Assembly (NCBI RefSeq): GCF_035083965.1
Contig: NC_089727.1
Span: 2,051,501-2,115,500, forward strand
Source: Branchiostoma lanceolatum
Lineage: Eukaryota; Chordata; Leptocardii; Amphioxiformes; Branchiostomatidae
Reading direction: 5' to 3'
Length of the DNA: 64,000 bases
The notes under the pieces are model-generated. The model had not been told where the DNA came from. It saw only the letters and a program-made list of their open reading frames with translations, and did no database searches. A program made the position numbers and the translations under genes. Positions 21,701 to 33,100 of the stretch are shown one piece after another (the stretch's first letter is position 1; every line of letters starts with the position of its first letter).

Positions 21701-24607
21701 GAAAGGAAATGAATACAAGTGTTACAGCACACTACACTTACTCTCGAGGCAGCACAGCTGATGTTTGAGAGTCAACGTTTAGGGACAGACAGATACATAA
21801 ACGATTGCAATTTACACATATTAACTATTTATACACTGCTATTATCAATCATTCAGTCAATTTTAACAATTCAATTTGACATCGTTGAGTCATCATTATA
21901 TACACAAGATAAAATAGGCAAGTACGTTCGAAGGTCAGAGGTCATATAGTGAAAAAGGTGAACTTACTAAAAAAAATATTTATATAGAGAATACATAACA
22001 ATACATATAGAAATGCCTATAACAAAACTTACAATAACTTACTTTAAAAATGTAATGAATTTTGGTAAGAAAGCTCATTTGTGTCTAACACAGGAGGATG
22101 GTGTCGCAAATATCTGGTCTTATTCTCTGCCGTCTTTGGCAATGAATCATTAGGGACATAATCATTGGTAGACACAATCATTGGTCTTTGAAGACAATGA
22201 GAGATCATTGGAGGACCTTGGACACTATTGAGAGATTGCTGACAGATCACCGCAAGACCATTAAGACATAATTGGAACATCATTAAGAGATAATTGGCAA
22301 TGTCAGACATTGGAAGGTCACTGAAAGATCACTGGAAGATTATTGAGAGATGAATGAGATATTTGTCAAACGTTTGGACGCTCAACGGTCTCGCGTCTGT
22401 CTAAACATCACTTCCAAACAACACTTTTAAGTGACAGAATATAACAGAAACAGTACCCATGGGCTCTCGGGGAGAAACCTGCCGCCGATGAGAGCCGTTG
22501 CGGTCGTCCGTGTTGCTATGGCTCCACTTGGCTTTCTGTGCGAAAACAGTCCATGATATACAAGTTTCAGATAGATGAAAATCAAATCAATCGAATCAAA
22601 TTCACATTGTCGTTGCTGTGTATTCTCCACCTTGCTTTACATAAATCAAATTCAAATTGTGAGAAATACATGTACTAGAGTCTCTAGCCTGTTCAGGAGT
22701 CACAATAACGTCCTGAAATCAAATTCAAAATCAAAAACCATTCGAACACACTGAACCCGTGTGTTGGAACGCGCAGAACATTCGAACATTCGAACATACT
22801 TAACGGTCAAACACACTAAGCCCGTGTGTTGGAAAACAACGAACGTTCGAACACACCGAACGTTCGAACACACCGAACGTTCAAACAAACTGAACGTTCG
22901 TACACACTGAACGTTCGAACAAACGTTTGAACACACCGAACGTTCGAACACACCGAACGTTCGAACACACTGAACGTTCGAACACACCGAAAGTCCGAAC
23001 ATACCCTCGTAGACAGCTCATCATGTCATCGTAGGAGGCCGTGCTGCAGTTCAACCCGGCAGCGAGGGTTTCCGTTTGTGTGAGGTCACCCTTCTGGGTG
23101 ATTGCGATTCCCGCCACGCCGCTCTGAGAGATGGCCCGGTGGAACAGTCCCGTTGCCATGGGAGACATGACGAGCAGGGAGACGGCCCAGCCTCCGCCGG
23201 ACTGGCCGAAGATGGTGACCCTATCGGGATCTCCTCCGAAGTTCCGGATGTCGGCCTGAACCCACTGGAGAGCTTTCATCTGTGAGAAGACAATGTCGAA
23301 TGGACCGATCCAGTCGAACACCATATCGAACGTATAGAACCCCCTATTCTATTTGGAATACCTCCGTCAAGAACAGCGCTAGTTGGACAGGAATGGCACG
23401 CGTTAAGCAGGGTATGTACATCTGTCACAGGTTTTTCACTGTATTGGCTGCATGTAAACTCGGGAAAAAAACAAAATGAAAAAGAAAATAGCTCGGGCAC
23501 TCATGAGGAGAGAGCTTGAAACACATTGCCAACTACTACAAAGTCCGCTAGAACAGAGTTCCGTCTCTTCTGTACTTGTGTATGAAACAGATTAATATGA
23601 ATGCGACACGGTAAGTGTAAGAATTGCATTTTGATAGTTAATTGCTAAAGGACATGCAGCTGCAATTCATGCAGTCAACACAGTGGGAACCCTGTCACAG
23701 ATATACGTACCCTGTTTTACACGTGCATCGGCTGCTTGTCAAAAATCGGGCACTGATGGTCACCAACAAGGTAATGCTATGCGACGCAGCCTGCTTCCGC
23801 CTAGACCGAAAACATAACGCCCTCACCGTAACTACATTTGCCCCCTCCTCAAACAACCCTACTCGGTGGATACATCCGTCCACAAAGAAGGCATACCATT
23901 TTTATTTGGTCCGCTCTGAAAGGATTTCAGAGCAAAAAAAGCTCAAGAGAAGATAGTCTGCATATTCGACAGCCAAGCGCGCGCGACCGTTTTTGTCCGT
24001 CAAGGGCTGTTTTTGACGGACTATTCGAAATAGAACAGGGGGCGGGGCTTATGGTGTTCGAACTGGATCGGTCCATTCGTGGTCAAACACAACGTTAAGA
24101 CAGAGTAAAACACAGAAGGTAATTAAGGGGCACTACAGACCTACCTACCTACCTACCTACCAACCTATCTACCTACCTAGACCAAATAGGCTTGATGAAA
24201 AATGATCTAGAAAGATCTAAAACAGTCTGGATGCATTTGACAACCAGGAAGGTAGCATGCTGGAGCAAGAACGACAATAACCAAACGTACACATCGCGAA
24301 ATCCTTAGTAGGAGAATATGAACTAACCGCGTCCAGGAGACCAAAGTTACCCGGTGCGTCATCGGCCCGGGTCGGCAGGAAGCCCAGGTTGCCCAGACGA
24401 TAGTTGATGGTTACCATGACGACGTTATGGAGTGACGTGGGGATCTCAGCTGGGTAGCGTGCGCCAGTGCCACGGACCATGCCTCCACCATGGATCCACA
24501 CCATCACCTGCAAGATAGATTTATATGGATCTGATCCGTTGGACACAGTGAATGTTGTTAGTTCATGAATCCAAGAGAGTAAAACAATGTGTTTGTCTGT
24601 ATGTCAC

Positions 24608-24664
<57 letters not shown>

Positions 24665-24898
24665 ACACAGTGAATGTTGTTACTTCAACCCAAGGGAGTA
24701 AAACTATGTGTTTTTCTGTATGCCTGTCCGTCTCTGTCCCTGTGTGAATATGTGTACGTGTATGTTCGTTCTCTCTCTCTATGTGTGTGTGTATGTGTGT
24801 GTGCGTGTCTGTGTGAGTGCGTGTATTTGACGTGTATATGTATGTTCGTGTGTGCTTGTGTGTGTCTGTGCTTGTGTTTGTCTGTGCATGTGTCTGTG

Positions 24899-24968
<70 letters not shown>

Positions 24969-26922
24969 TGCGCATGTGGATGTGCATGCATGTGTGTGGG
25001 ATGTGTGTAGGTGTCTCTGAAGTGCAGTTTTTTTAGTGTACTGCCAGGGAGTGTTTGAGGTCAACTCTGTGGTGGAATAACCCCTTCCCCGATTGCGAGC
25101 ATTGTATACTTACAGGCAGGTTGGCGGTGACGGAAACGTTTGGGGTGTACACGTTCAGGAACAGGCAGTCCTCGCTGCTGGAGTTGGTGGGTGGGGAGAG
25201 TTCCCTGTAGAGGGGGTCCGGCGGCGACTGCGCGTTAGGGTCCTGGATACAAGCGGGCCCGTACTCCGTGACGTCACGGACACCTGCCCAGCTGTCGGGG
25301 TCCTGGGGAGGGCGCCACCTAGCGGCGGGAAGGGTAACAGAAGGTGATATGATGAGGTTTAACGTATTATCAAATACAATTAATTCATCAATCCATCCAT
25401 CCGTGCATCTATGCATGCCTCGATACATCCATCCATCCATCCGTGCCTCCATCCATCCATCCATCCATACCTCCATCCATCCATCTATCCATGTCATCCA
25501 TCCATCCATCCATCCAACCATCCATCCATCCCTTCATACCTCCATCCATCCATCCAACCATCCATCCATCCATCCATCCATACCTCCATGCCTCCACCCA
25601 TCCATCCATCCATGCCTCCATCCATCCATCCGTGCCTCCATCCATCTATCCGTGCCTCCATCCATCCATCCATCCATCCATGCCTCCATCCATCCATCCG
25701 TGCCTCCATCCATCCATCTATCCGTGCCTCCATCCATCCAACCATCCATCTATGCCTCGATCCATCCATCCGTGCCTCCATCCATCCATCCACCATCCAT
25801 ACCTCCATCCATCCATCCACATTCCATACCTCCATCCAGCCATCCACCCATCCAACCACCCATCCATCCATGCCTTCATCCATCCATGCCTCGTTCCATC
25901 CACCCATGCATGCCTCCATCCACCCATCCATCCGTGCCTCCACCCACCCATCCATCCATCCGTGCCTGCACCCATCCATCCATCCATCCATCCACCCACC
26001 TATCCATCCATACGTTGATTTATTGAATCCCCGCTCTTACTAGGCTACTTCACTGAGAGGGTTTTCATAAATTCACTCATTTCTTTCTATTCCTGAATCT
26101 TTCTCAGTTTTAACTTCTTTTTCCAAACACCTACCTGAGGTCCCCCACAGGCGGAGCGGCGTAAGGAATCCCCTTGAAGGTGAAGACGCGGTCAAAGACG
26201 GCATTTCCGACAACAGAGGCGGTCAGGAACTCTGAACCTCTCACGTCGCCATGGATGGTGGAGACTACAGCGGCATCTAATGTAGGTAACGACATTGTAA
26301 CATTTCCTCATAAAAATTTTCCACACAAACTTAAGTTTACCTCCAATGTTAGCATGCATGCTGTGGTTTTAAAAGTTTTGTTTCTCTGTTTTTCTTTGAA
26401 AAAAAAAGAAGAAAAAGCGTTTTCCTTGATACCAGCTTATTTTTGGGGCTGGCAAATATGCAAAGGTGAACTTCATAGATTACGTAATCGCTTGGCCAGT
26501 AACACGTCACTTGGTTGCCTGGACAACGGCCGAGATTTGAACTCTCGACCTCAAGGTCCAACAACGCGATTCCTCACCCCTCGAAGAAGCCAAGCACTCT
26601 AGCAGTCTTCAACGTTTTAATCGGCGTTTGAAGGCAAGAAATAAATACTATCAGTTCTTTTTTTCCGAGTAAAAACAGAGATGAACGTTACAAGCTCATA
26701 TAGTCTAACTGTTCGCTAGACATAAAAACTTTTCAACGACGTGAGCAGCCTAGAATTGTCTCGGTATGGCATCGCTATTACAGGGATACATTAAGTGGAT
26801 TACAGGTAATCTTGCGGTCTGAAAATCTAAAACTCACCTGACCCTCCTAACAAAACCACGAGCAACAATGAGAAAGCCACGAACGCGCGTAGACCTCGGA
26901 ATCTATCAAAGCAACCTGACAT
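18770..26922 (-). CDS. CES-3: type-B carboxylesterase, complete (594 aa)
   Basis: Ten exons on the minus strand, 5' to 3': 26922-26838, 26276-26135, 25318-25114, 24507-24328, 23279-23005, 22535-22457, 21611-21459, 20738-20582, 20094-19866, 19049-18770. The total is 1785 nt, exactly in frame. The signal peptide is [20 protein letters not shown]... Catalytic features: HGGG at 150-153, Ser231 in GQSGGG, Glu343 in NNDENAF, His455 in ADHGDE. It is the most diverged copy: exon 7 is 24 nt and exon 8 about 24 nt shorter than in CES-4, and the elbow is GQSGG instead of GESAGG. The C-terminus ([14 protein letters not shown]) is hydrophobic, suggesting membrane or GPI attachment. Introns carry several repeats but no splice site is broken. 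Confidence 0.9.
20195..20300 (-). repeat. Diverged member of the 'ACTCAAGCAACTGG' repeat family
   Basis: It contains 'tgctacctgaaacgtctaacc' and 'aagttgcttgagtaactg', matching the reverse complement of 4250-4345. It lies just beyond exon 9 in CES-3 intron 8. Confidence 0.5.
20325..20525 (+). repeat. Full-length-looking tRNA-derived SINE in intron 8 of CES-3
   Basis: The tRNA-like head (gtcgtgtggcgtaacgg..., B box GGGTTCGAATCCC) is followed by the body 'gggaaaaaaggcactttcc' and a tail ending 'gcactgttgcaattacaag'. Acceptor-stem pairing is poor and a tail follows, so it is read as a SINE and not as a working tRNA gene. Confidence 0.8.
20811..21072. mobile_element. 262-bp non-autonomous transposon with 10-bp target duplication
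   Basis: The ends are inverted (TAGCCTGG ... CCAGGCT). The perfect 10-bp direct repeat ACTTCTTCAA flanks it at 20801-20810 and 21073-21082. No open frame is present. A 9-11-bp duplication is typical of Mutator-like elements, but the family is not identified. It lies in intron 7 of CES-3. Confidence 0.75.
22085..22360. repeat. Degenerate minisatellite in intron 6 of CES-3
   Basis: Loosely repeated units of the type 'agatcattggaagatyattg' with many substitutions over about 270 bp. They start close to the exon 7/6 intron interior and do not overlap a splice site. Confidence 0.5.
22740..23003. repeat. Palindromic minisatellite abutting the exon-5 donor of CES-3
   Basis: Tandem units of about 15-16 bp with the core GAACGTTCGAACACACC. 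The core CGAACGTTCG is itself palindromic. The array runs right up to the exon-5 splice donor (GT at 23004-23003). The donor and its next bases (GTATGTTCGGAC on the minus strand) look like the edge of the array. Confidence 0.85.
23292..24085. mobile_element. About 790-bp inverted-repeat element in intron 4 of CES-3
   Basis: The left end (aatggaccgatccagt...gtcgaacaccata...ttctattt) reappears as reverse complement at 23995-24085, giving terminal inverted repeats of about 90 bp with small gaps. The interior has no transposase-like frame. No clear target-site duplication could be fixed. Confidence 0.6.
24136..24180. repeat. (CTAC)n tetranucleotide tract
   Basis: About ten copies of CTAC with small variations, in intron 4 of CES-3. 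Confidence 0.85.
24608..24970. repeat. Two (GT)n tracts and GT-rich sequence in intron 3 of CES-3
   Basis: Pure GT runs at about 24611-24662 and 24899-24968 with GT-rich sequence between. A short direct repeat (gtggacacagtgaatgttgtta) at 24539 and 24661 flanks the first run, pointing to local duplication. Confidence 0.9.
25390..26012. repeat. (ATCC)n microsatellite, about 620 bp, in intron 2 of CES-3
   Basis: Tetranucleotide ATCC/CATC array with higher-order variants (tgcctccatccatccatcc) repeated many times. All long open frames here come from the repeat alone. Confidence 0.97.
26450..26605 (-). repeat. Possible tRNA-derived SINE fragment in intron 1 of CES-3
   Basis: The minus strand carries a B-box-like GAGTTCAAATCTC preceded by tRNA-like sequence. 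The body does not match the other SINEs closely. Confidence 0.35.
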
Positions 26923-26963
26923 CTTGACTAGAATGTTCGTCCGCGTTGCACCGACAAACAACA

Positions 26964-26976
26964 CGACCTTTGCCCA
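26964..26976 (-). promoter_or_regulatory. DR1 (HNF4/RXR-type) motif upstream of CES-3
   Basis: Minus strand TGGGCA-A-AGGTCG, a direct repeat of nuclear-receptor half-sites with one spacer base, 42 bp upstream of the ATG. The same arrangement occurs upstream of CES-4 and CES-5, with a degraded version before CES-2 (5890-5902). Confidence 0.5.
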
Positions 26977-27024
26977 AAACCTGCCCGGGACAAGAAACGG
27001 TTGGGAGGCGGGCCAAATCAAACA

Positions 27025-27395
27025 AGACTGGAGCGGACCAAAATTGAACAAGACTGGAGCGGACCAGAATTGATCAATACTGGAGCGGACCAAAGCTAAG
27101 CAATACTGATGCGGAGAAAGGCTAAACGTGGCTGGAGCGGACCAAAGTTAATGCTAGGGTCACATTTCAAAGCAGTTTTCCGGAGCGAAAAGTACGAAAT
27201 GAAAGACAACAAAAGACATAAACGTAAAAATGGTTATTTATGACCATGATTTGTCTATATTTCTTGATATGAATTTTTATTTTACGTTCCCGCAAACAGC
27301 CCTGCCGGGCCCCGGTATGGAAATGTAACCCTAGTATTAGCAAGACTGGAGCGGACCAAAGATAAACAATATTGAAGCGTAGAACGGCTAAACAA
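27025..27395. repeat. Minisatellite in the CES-3 upstream region, split by a MITE
   Basis: Units of about 28-32 bp with the core ACTGGAGCGGACCAAA repeat about seven times. The last units at about 27343-27395 are separated from the rest by the inserted element at 27154-27334. Confidence 0.8.
27154..27334. mobile_element. 181-bp MITE inserted in the CES-3 upstream minisatellite
   Basis: The ends CTAGGGTCACATTTC and GGAAATGTAACCCTAG are inverted repeats. The interior holds 'cagccctgccgggccccggt', also seen in the elements near 28910 and 29335. No coding frame is present and the target-site duplication is unclear. Confidence 0.65.
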
Positions 27396-28061
27396 GACCG
27401 AATACAGTACAACAACACCTGATCACGGCGGCTTTTATTCGGTGTTAAGCCGTGTACACAATACCAATGTAGTCCAACGAGCCTGACGGTGTTGACTTTG
27501 TCACCTAACCTCCCAGCAAACGTCCATGTTGTAAGAGAAGATTGTAACGTTTTCTGACTGCCCCGCCCAAAGTATAACAAATGTAAAGGCACAAACTTTT
27601 AGAGTTACAAAACCAACGTTAAGGCGCAGTCATATGCTTTGTACACACCGTGGGCAAGGATCGACAACTATAGCCTCCTTTGAATACTTCCCAGGCGGCG
27701 CCGGCGATATTTTTTGGGAACGCTGATTCGCGATTTTCAACTTATCGGGACCAGGGTATTTTGCTGGGGAACCCGTATTGCCTCCGATGAGTTGAAAAAC
27801 CTTTTCCGTCTCAAGACCTCTGAGTTTTGTCCGACACAGCCACGACTGTCCCACAAATGTCCTCAATATGTTGTTGTAAGTCTGTCGTATGACGTGACAG
27901 GTATGAGACTAAGACGGACAAATATCTGCGTTGTTGCTATCCGATGTGGGCATTTTTTTTAAACGAAGTACATGTATGTACACGTGTGACGTCTTATCAC
28001 GGGCTAACGGCATACACCTTATCGTTTTAATGCGAGTTATCCCTCGGTGACAAAAACCGGT

Positions 28062-28200
28062 GCAATGGCCTAATTGGTTAAGTGTTCACCTTACACACGG
28101 TAGGTCGTGAGTTCAATCCCCGACCGGGTCAAACCAAAGACTTTAAAAATGACACTGCTTAGCACTCAGCTTTTGGGAAAGGGTATGATTATAGTTGAAC
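28062..28200 (+). repeat. Second-family tRNA-derived SINE (truncated)
   Basis: The head contains the A box 'tggcctaattggtta' and B box 'gagttcaatccc', followed by the body 'accaaagactttaaaaatg...tttgggaaaggg'. The same body occurs, longer and inverted, at 59636-59921. Confidence 0.7.
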
Positions 28201-28318
28201 ACACATCACTATCAGCGGCACGTATTGTACAGAAACTTGTAACTGAATAAACCATGATTATAAGACAACCACCGTGACGCAAGTCTGCTTGCTAAAGATA
28301 CAGAACCAGCTGCCTTAC

Positions 28319-28403
28319 CCGATCTTCCTGCAAGTACCAAGATCACAGCTGAGAAGGCCAGAAAAGTACAAAGGCGTGGAAAGCTCGTCTGCCGGCCTGC
28401 CAT
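28319..28403 (-). other. Orphan carboxylesterase first exon
   Basis: An 85-nt exon, the same length as exon 1 of CES-3, -4 and -5. It begins with ATG at 28403 and encodes MAGRQTSFPRLCTFLAFSAV... plus VILVLAGRSG, ending in phase 1 at a GT donor (G/GTAAGG). It clearly matches the signal-peptide exon of the family (compare MAGCYRTSRAVRTFVAFTAV of CES-5). No matching exon 2 follows before CES-3's own exon 1, 1.4 kb downstream. It could be an alternative first exon of CES-3 or the remnant of a deleted gene copy. Confidence 0.7.
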
Positions 28404-28559
28404 CTTGTTGAGCGGTCGCACGATGAATAATAGAACACGCCCGGTTCAAACCTCTTTTAAACGAGGTGTCGATAATCAATTATTCGTGTGCGTTATGCAT
28501 ACATAATCTGGCCAATAGACTGCGCCTGTCGCAATGTTCGCAAGGTCATTGACACCTGG

Positions 28560-29475
28560 CATGCACACCTGAGTGAGGGTTCAATGACCGCAAGGCCATA
28601 ATAATGCCTTGATAGACAACAGAGCAGTGATAGAAAAGACACACAAAAAAACACTTTTACACCATCCCCCAGTGCAACGCCCTGCCTGGCACGGTTGTAT
28701 CGGCTCCCACCGTTGAGTCATACCGTACCTGGCTGGTGGCCTGCCCGCCTTAGCCTGGGACCTACCCCCCCCCCCCTACTTTGCCCCTCGCGGGGTCATG
28801 TGGGGATAATCTAAGATGAAGTTGAAGCACACATATATAAAAGACAATTAGTCATGAACATGTTTTTTTATTTGTATGTTTCCCGATATACACGTCTGTT
28901 TGTCGTTCCGGCAAGCAGCCCGGCCGGGCCCCGGTTTGGAAACGGGACCCTGACATAAGCTACGATATTCAATATCCTAGCAGCGTTCGCCGCCTCGTCT
29001 CAGGATAGGTATCCATTGAAATATTCACTCCGATACGCTATGTCGGTGCGCTCATGCATATATGCATAATCTCTCCACGCAATTCCGCTGATGGCTGCTG
29101 GGTGGAAAGTACTGTAGAGAAACTTGAAACTTAATAAACTATGATTATAAGACAACAATTAACAACCGCTGGCCATGCATTGACACCTGACACCCGAGTC
29201 AATGATCGAAAGGCCATGATAATGCCGGACCGTAATAGAAAAGACACAATAACACTTGTACACACATATAAAATACATTTAGTCATGTACATGTTGTTTC
29301 TTTTCTTTTCTTTATTTGTTTTTTTTCCTTCAAACAGCCCGACCGGGCCCCGGTTTGTAAACGGGACCCTGGCATAAGCTACGGCATTTTGTATCCTGAC
29401 AGCGTTCTCCACCACGTCCCAGGATAGAAATCCATTGAATTTCACTCCAACATGCTTTTGTATATTTGCATCATC
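28560..29475. repeat. Local tandem duplication upstream of CES-3
   Basis: About 28225-29040 and 29105-29475 share ordered blocks: 'aataaac(c/t)atgattataagacaac', 'aaaggccat(g/a)ataatgcc', 'gccgggccccggttt' followed by 'gggaccctg(a/g)cataagctacg', and 'caggatag(g/a)(t/a)atccattgaa'. No gene is seen apart from the orphan exon. Confidence 0.6.
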
Positions 29476-29479
29476 TCGC

Positions 29480-30001
29480 CCAAGCCATGCAGTTCGTACA
29501 GAACGACTGACTGAGTGTAACTAGTTACATAGTTAACTATGTTTTGTTCGTCGGATCATCACCCCGCAGGGGTCAATAACCGAAAGGCTAACAGAGCTAT
29601 TTGTGTATATAGTCGGGCCAATTGGCCGCTTGCACGTGACGTCATAGAACACGTGACCTTGTTTACGCCGCCATCTTGAGTGTCAGAACAGCGGGAGTTT
29701 CGAATTTTGTCGTCTGCTAATCTGTGTATGTGTGTGGGTGCGTGTTACGTGTAAAGTTCTGCCGTCGTGAGCGACAAACGCCCGTCAGATGACGGGATAA
29801 CGCTTTCAAGTTATGTCTCGTACATGGCGTAACGCCGAATATCTGAAGGCAAACATTTGCTCTCTACTCAGATACGCCCAAACATTGTTGCGTATTGTTT
29901 CCCATTGGTACCATTCCTCTAAGGGGCGAGTGCCATTCTCCATAGAATTCGTGTCGTTTCACGTGCGAAAATGATGATAATATCATGCTCGTTGCCTCAG
30001 T

Positions 30002-30063
<62 letters not shown>

Positions 30064-30120
30064 TTTCAGAGGTGGTGTCTAAAATTGGCTACTACTAGAG
30101 TGCATCACCTCTGTGTTCTG
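29480..30120. other. Intergenic stretch with a (CA)n tract
   Basis: A pure CA run lies at 30004-30061. The rest shows no gene. It forms the outer 3' flank of CES-4. Confidence 0.7.
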
Positions 30121-30126
30121 TTTATT
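30121..30126 (-). terminator. Polyadenylation signal of CES-4
   Basis: Minus-strand AATAAA, 69 bp downstream of the CES-4 stop codon. Confidence 0.7.
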
Positions 30127-30194
30127 CTTCTGTTCATTAATAAAACATGATAATATAAAAATGTTTTAAAAAAACGACGATTGTGACCAGGGAC

Positions 30195-33100
30195 TCAGAC
30201 CATCAGATAGAACATAACCAACGTTAACGCCAGAACAGAAAGGCTACACGTGACCCTGTGAGTACCACTGCTGATGCGATGGTTGTGAACATGCTTTCCC
30301 AGCAGCCTCGGCACCTCCTCGTTCCAAAACTTCATTCGGGACTCCCGCAGCCTGACGTCAGCAGATGACGTCACGTCCAGCTGGAGGTACTCTTGGGATG
30401 AAGAAGTGTAACGTGGCCAGTGGACCATGTTGCGCATGCGCGCCGCTCCTGTTGAGTCGTTAGGGTCTCTGTAAAAAAGAAGAGGAAGAAGAGGGGAAGA
30501 GAGAGAGGGAAAATCAACACTAGAGAATCATATCATTTGTAGATGTTCTCATTCACCAATAAGATGATGCACAGACATCATCGACTCTCAATTGGTTGTG
30601 TTTCTGTTGCATTTCGTTTTCATTGAGCTGGCGCACTGCTCCATCAAGCCCCTATCCCACAGTCGACAAACTTTAGCCGTGATTGTTGATCACCAGAAGG
30701 CAAATTTAAAAACCGCCAGAGACTCGAGCGTACTTATCACCTGAAAATCTATTCCATTAAAAGAGACGGAGCTCGGGGACCTGCGAACGTTGACTGATCC
30801 GTAAACATCGTGCGATGATCATGCGTTTTGCCACCGTGCGTTTTACTATGTCCTTTATAGCTTACACACTCGTCGTTAGATCGATTTTCCTATTCCTGAC
30901 ATAGGACATAGAAGATATACATGTACCCGTTAGGCCAAACGCGCGATGATCGAGAGAACACCGAGCCTATTACTCTCGAAACTCTCATTTTAAGCTCTCA
31001 GACTCGTCGGTCGATAGATTTCCCTGCTTTGTGATAGGGACATAAAAGATTAATCCACCTACCCGTTAGTGGCGAAGTTGACCCAGTACGCCATCATGTC
31101 CAGACTCAGGTCTCTCTCCTCCTGGGTGAAGCTGTACTTCCAGTACGAACCCTTCTCATCACGCAGGAGAGGGATGCCGAACAGAAAGTATAGATCGTCC
31201 GCGTGGTCAACTCCTACATACGGCGGGCGGAGAGAGCCCAGGACAGAAGGGGCGTGCTGCAGCTCGTACTGGTAAACTCGACTCTGTGGAGCTGGGTAGA
31301 GAAACTATTCAACATTAGGATTTATTCGCATTGACAAGCCGTAGAGTGGATAGGTTCTTAACATGTTTTACCTTGCGCTTAGACAATAAAATGTACTGAT
31401 AATTTGCCTATATGTCATTACATATGTGATGTTCTACAATCATTTCAAGACTTCTCATTTACGGGTCATCTTTCACATCAATTGATATGAACGATGTCGA
31501 TGAAGGGCAGTCCGTTACCATTGCTCCTGAGACAAAACAATACAATTAAAGAATTATCTGTAACCGAAGCAGTGTGATATTCCAACAATACCTTCTCGGC
31601 AGTATCAAGTCTTACTCATTTTTAACAAATATTAGAGTATTAGTCACTTTTACATTTTGCCAATTGATAGTGATAGGACCACAATATGTGAGAATTTCTT
31701 ACCCTCCCACGCTACTGCCGGCATGCCTGACTCGGCCTTAGCCATCATGACTGTCGGTGCGGTGAACCAGGCGTCCATCAGGAGTTTGAGGAACTGGTTC
31801 CGCAGGTAGATCGGATCGTCCGCCATGCCGGGGTCCAGGTACTCGGCCATAACAGGCTGTAGAATCGCGTCGACATTGCCGCTCTGTGGAATAACACAGG
31901 CAAAGGAGTTTCAAAATACGGTCAAACGTGTCAAAAACTACCACTCATTTGACACGATAAAAATAGTAGACAGGATTCCAGTTTGGATCAATTGGAAATT
32001 TCCTAAGGGACCTCCATAAAGCGCCTCAGTGACCAGGCGGTCTTTATATAGCGGTAATCACTAGTGCAGGTTTGCCCATACACCAATGCCAATACATCGA
32101 TTGTGATGTTTCACACAAACCGTAGGAAATTGCAATGCGTTAAATAATTATCAATGCAATTAATAGCTTTAGATTCAGGTTTCACTTTATCAGCTCATGC
32201 CGTATGATACAAGGTACAAACAAACGTTTTGACCAGAGAAGGTCAGCTGTGCACAAAATGTACTGGAACAAGCAAATATGTTCTATAACGATTTAGACAT
32301 GTTTGTGGATCCGATTGAATGCTTTCTTACCAAGTACTGGCCGGTTGTCTGTAGTAGATTGTCGGGCAGGTAAGTTTCGAACTCTGCCCTGGTCATCCCG
32401 TCTGCGTCCACGTACGGAAACCCTGCCGACAGTTCGTACCCAAACTCGTCGTTGTTTGTGCCCAGCAGGTAGTCCACCCTATTGATGAACTTGTGATTCA
32501 TCAGGTCCTGTGATAACAACATTATAGATAAAATGTTGCTAAATAACGTTATTGGAAAATATGAAATATTGTTCCAAAACAAAAGGGTAAAATAAATATA
32601 AGCACATTATCGACACATTATCAGTGTACCGGGCACAACAACAAATCATTCTTACCCAAGGACTTTGCCAGAGAAACCTGCCATCGACAACCACGGACTG
32701 AATCACCATTGACGTGACGTCCTCGCTAGGTAACCTGTAACGGGCAAACAAACTCTCATGTTCAGGTTGATTCAACAATCGATTAAAAAATAGCACGACC
32801 TATATCGCTAGTTACAGTAAATACTGTAGACGTTTCAGAAAATACAGCAAATGTAGAATCATCTGAAACATGAGGTCAGGTCAGGCATACATATTGACTT
32901 GGTAGTCGACTGTATTCTGTTGCTCTAGTAGTCGGAATACTAGGCAGCCACTGCAAGAGTGCTTTCTTCAACACCACCTAAATCGAATGATTTTAGATTA
33001 AAGATGGAATACGTGAACCATGTACAATAACATACCCTCGCAGACAGCTCATCATGTCATCGTGGGAGGCCGTGCTACAGTTCAACTCGCGTGCGAGAGT

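Noticed and set aside
24558..25064. Open frames of 100-168 codons made of Thr-His or Cys-Val repeats
   Set aside because: They come from the (GT)n tracts in CES-3 intron 3.
25268..26043. Several open frames of 165-252 codons rich in His-Pro-Ser-Ile or Asp-Gly-Trp-Met
   Set aside because: They are translations of the (ATCC)n microsatellite on both strands inside CES-3 intron 2.
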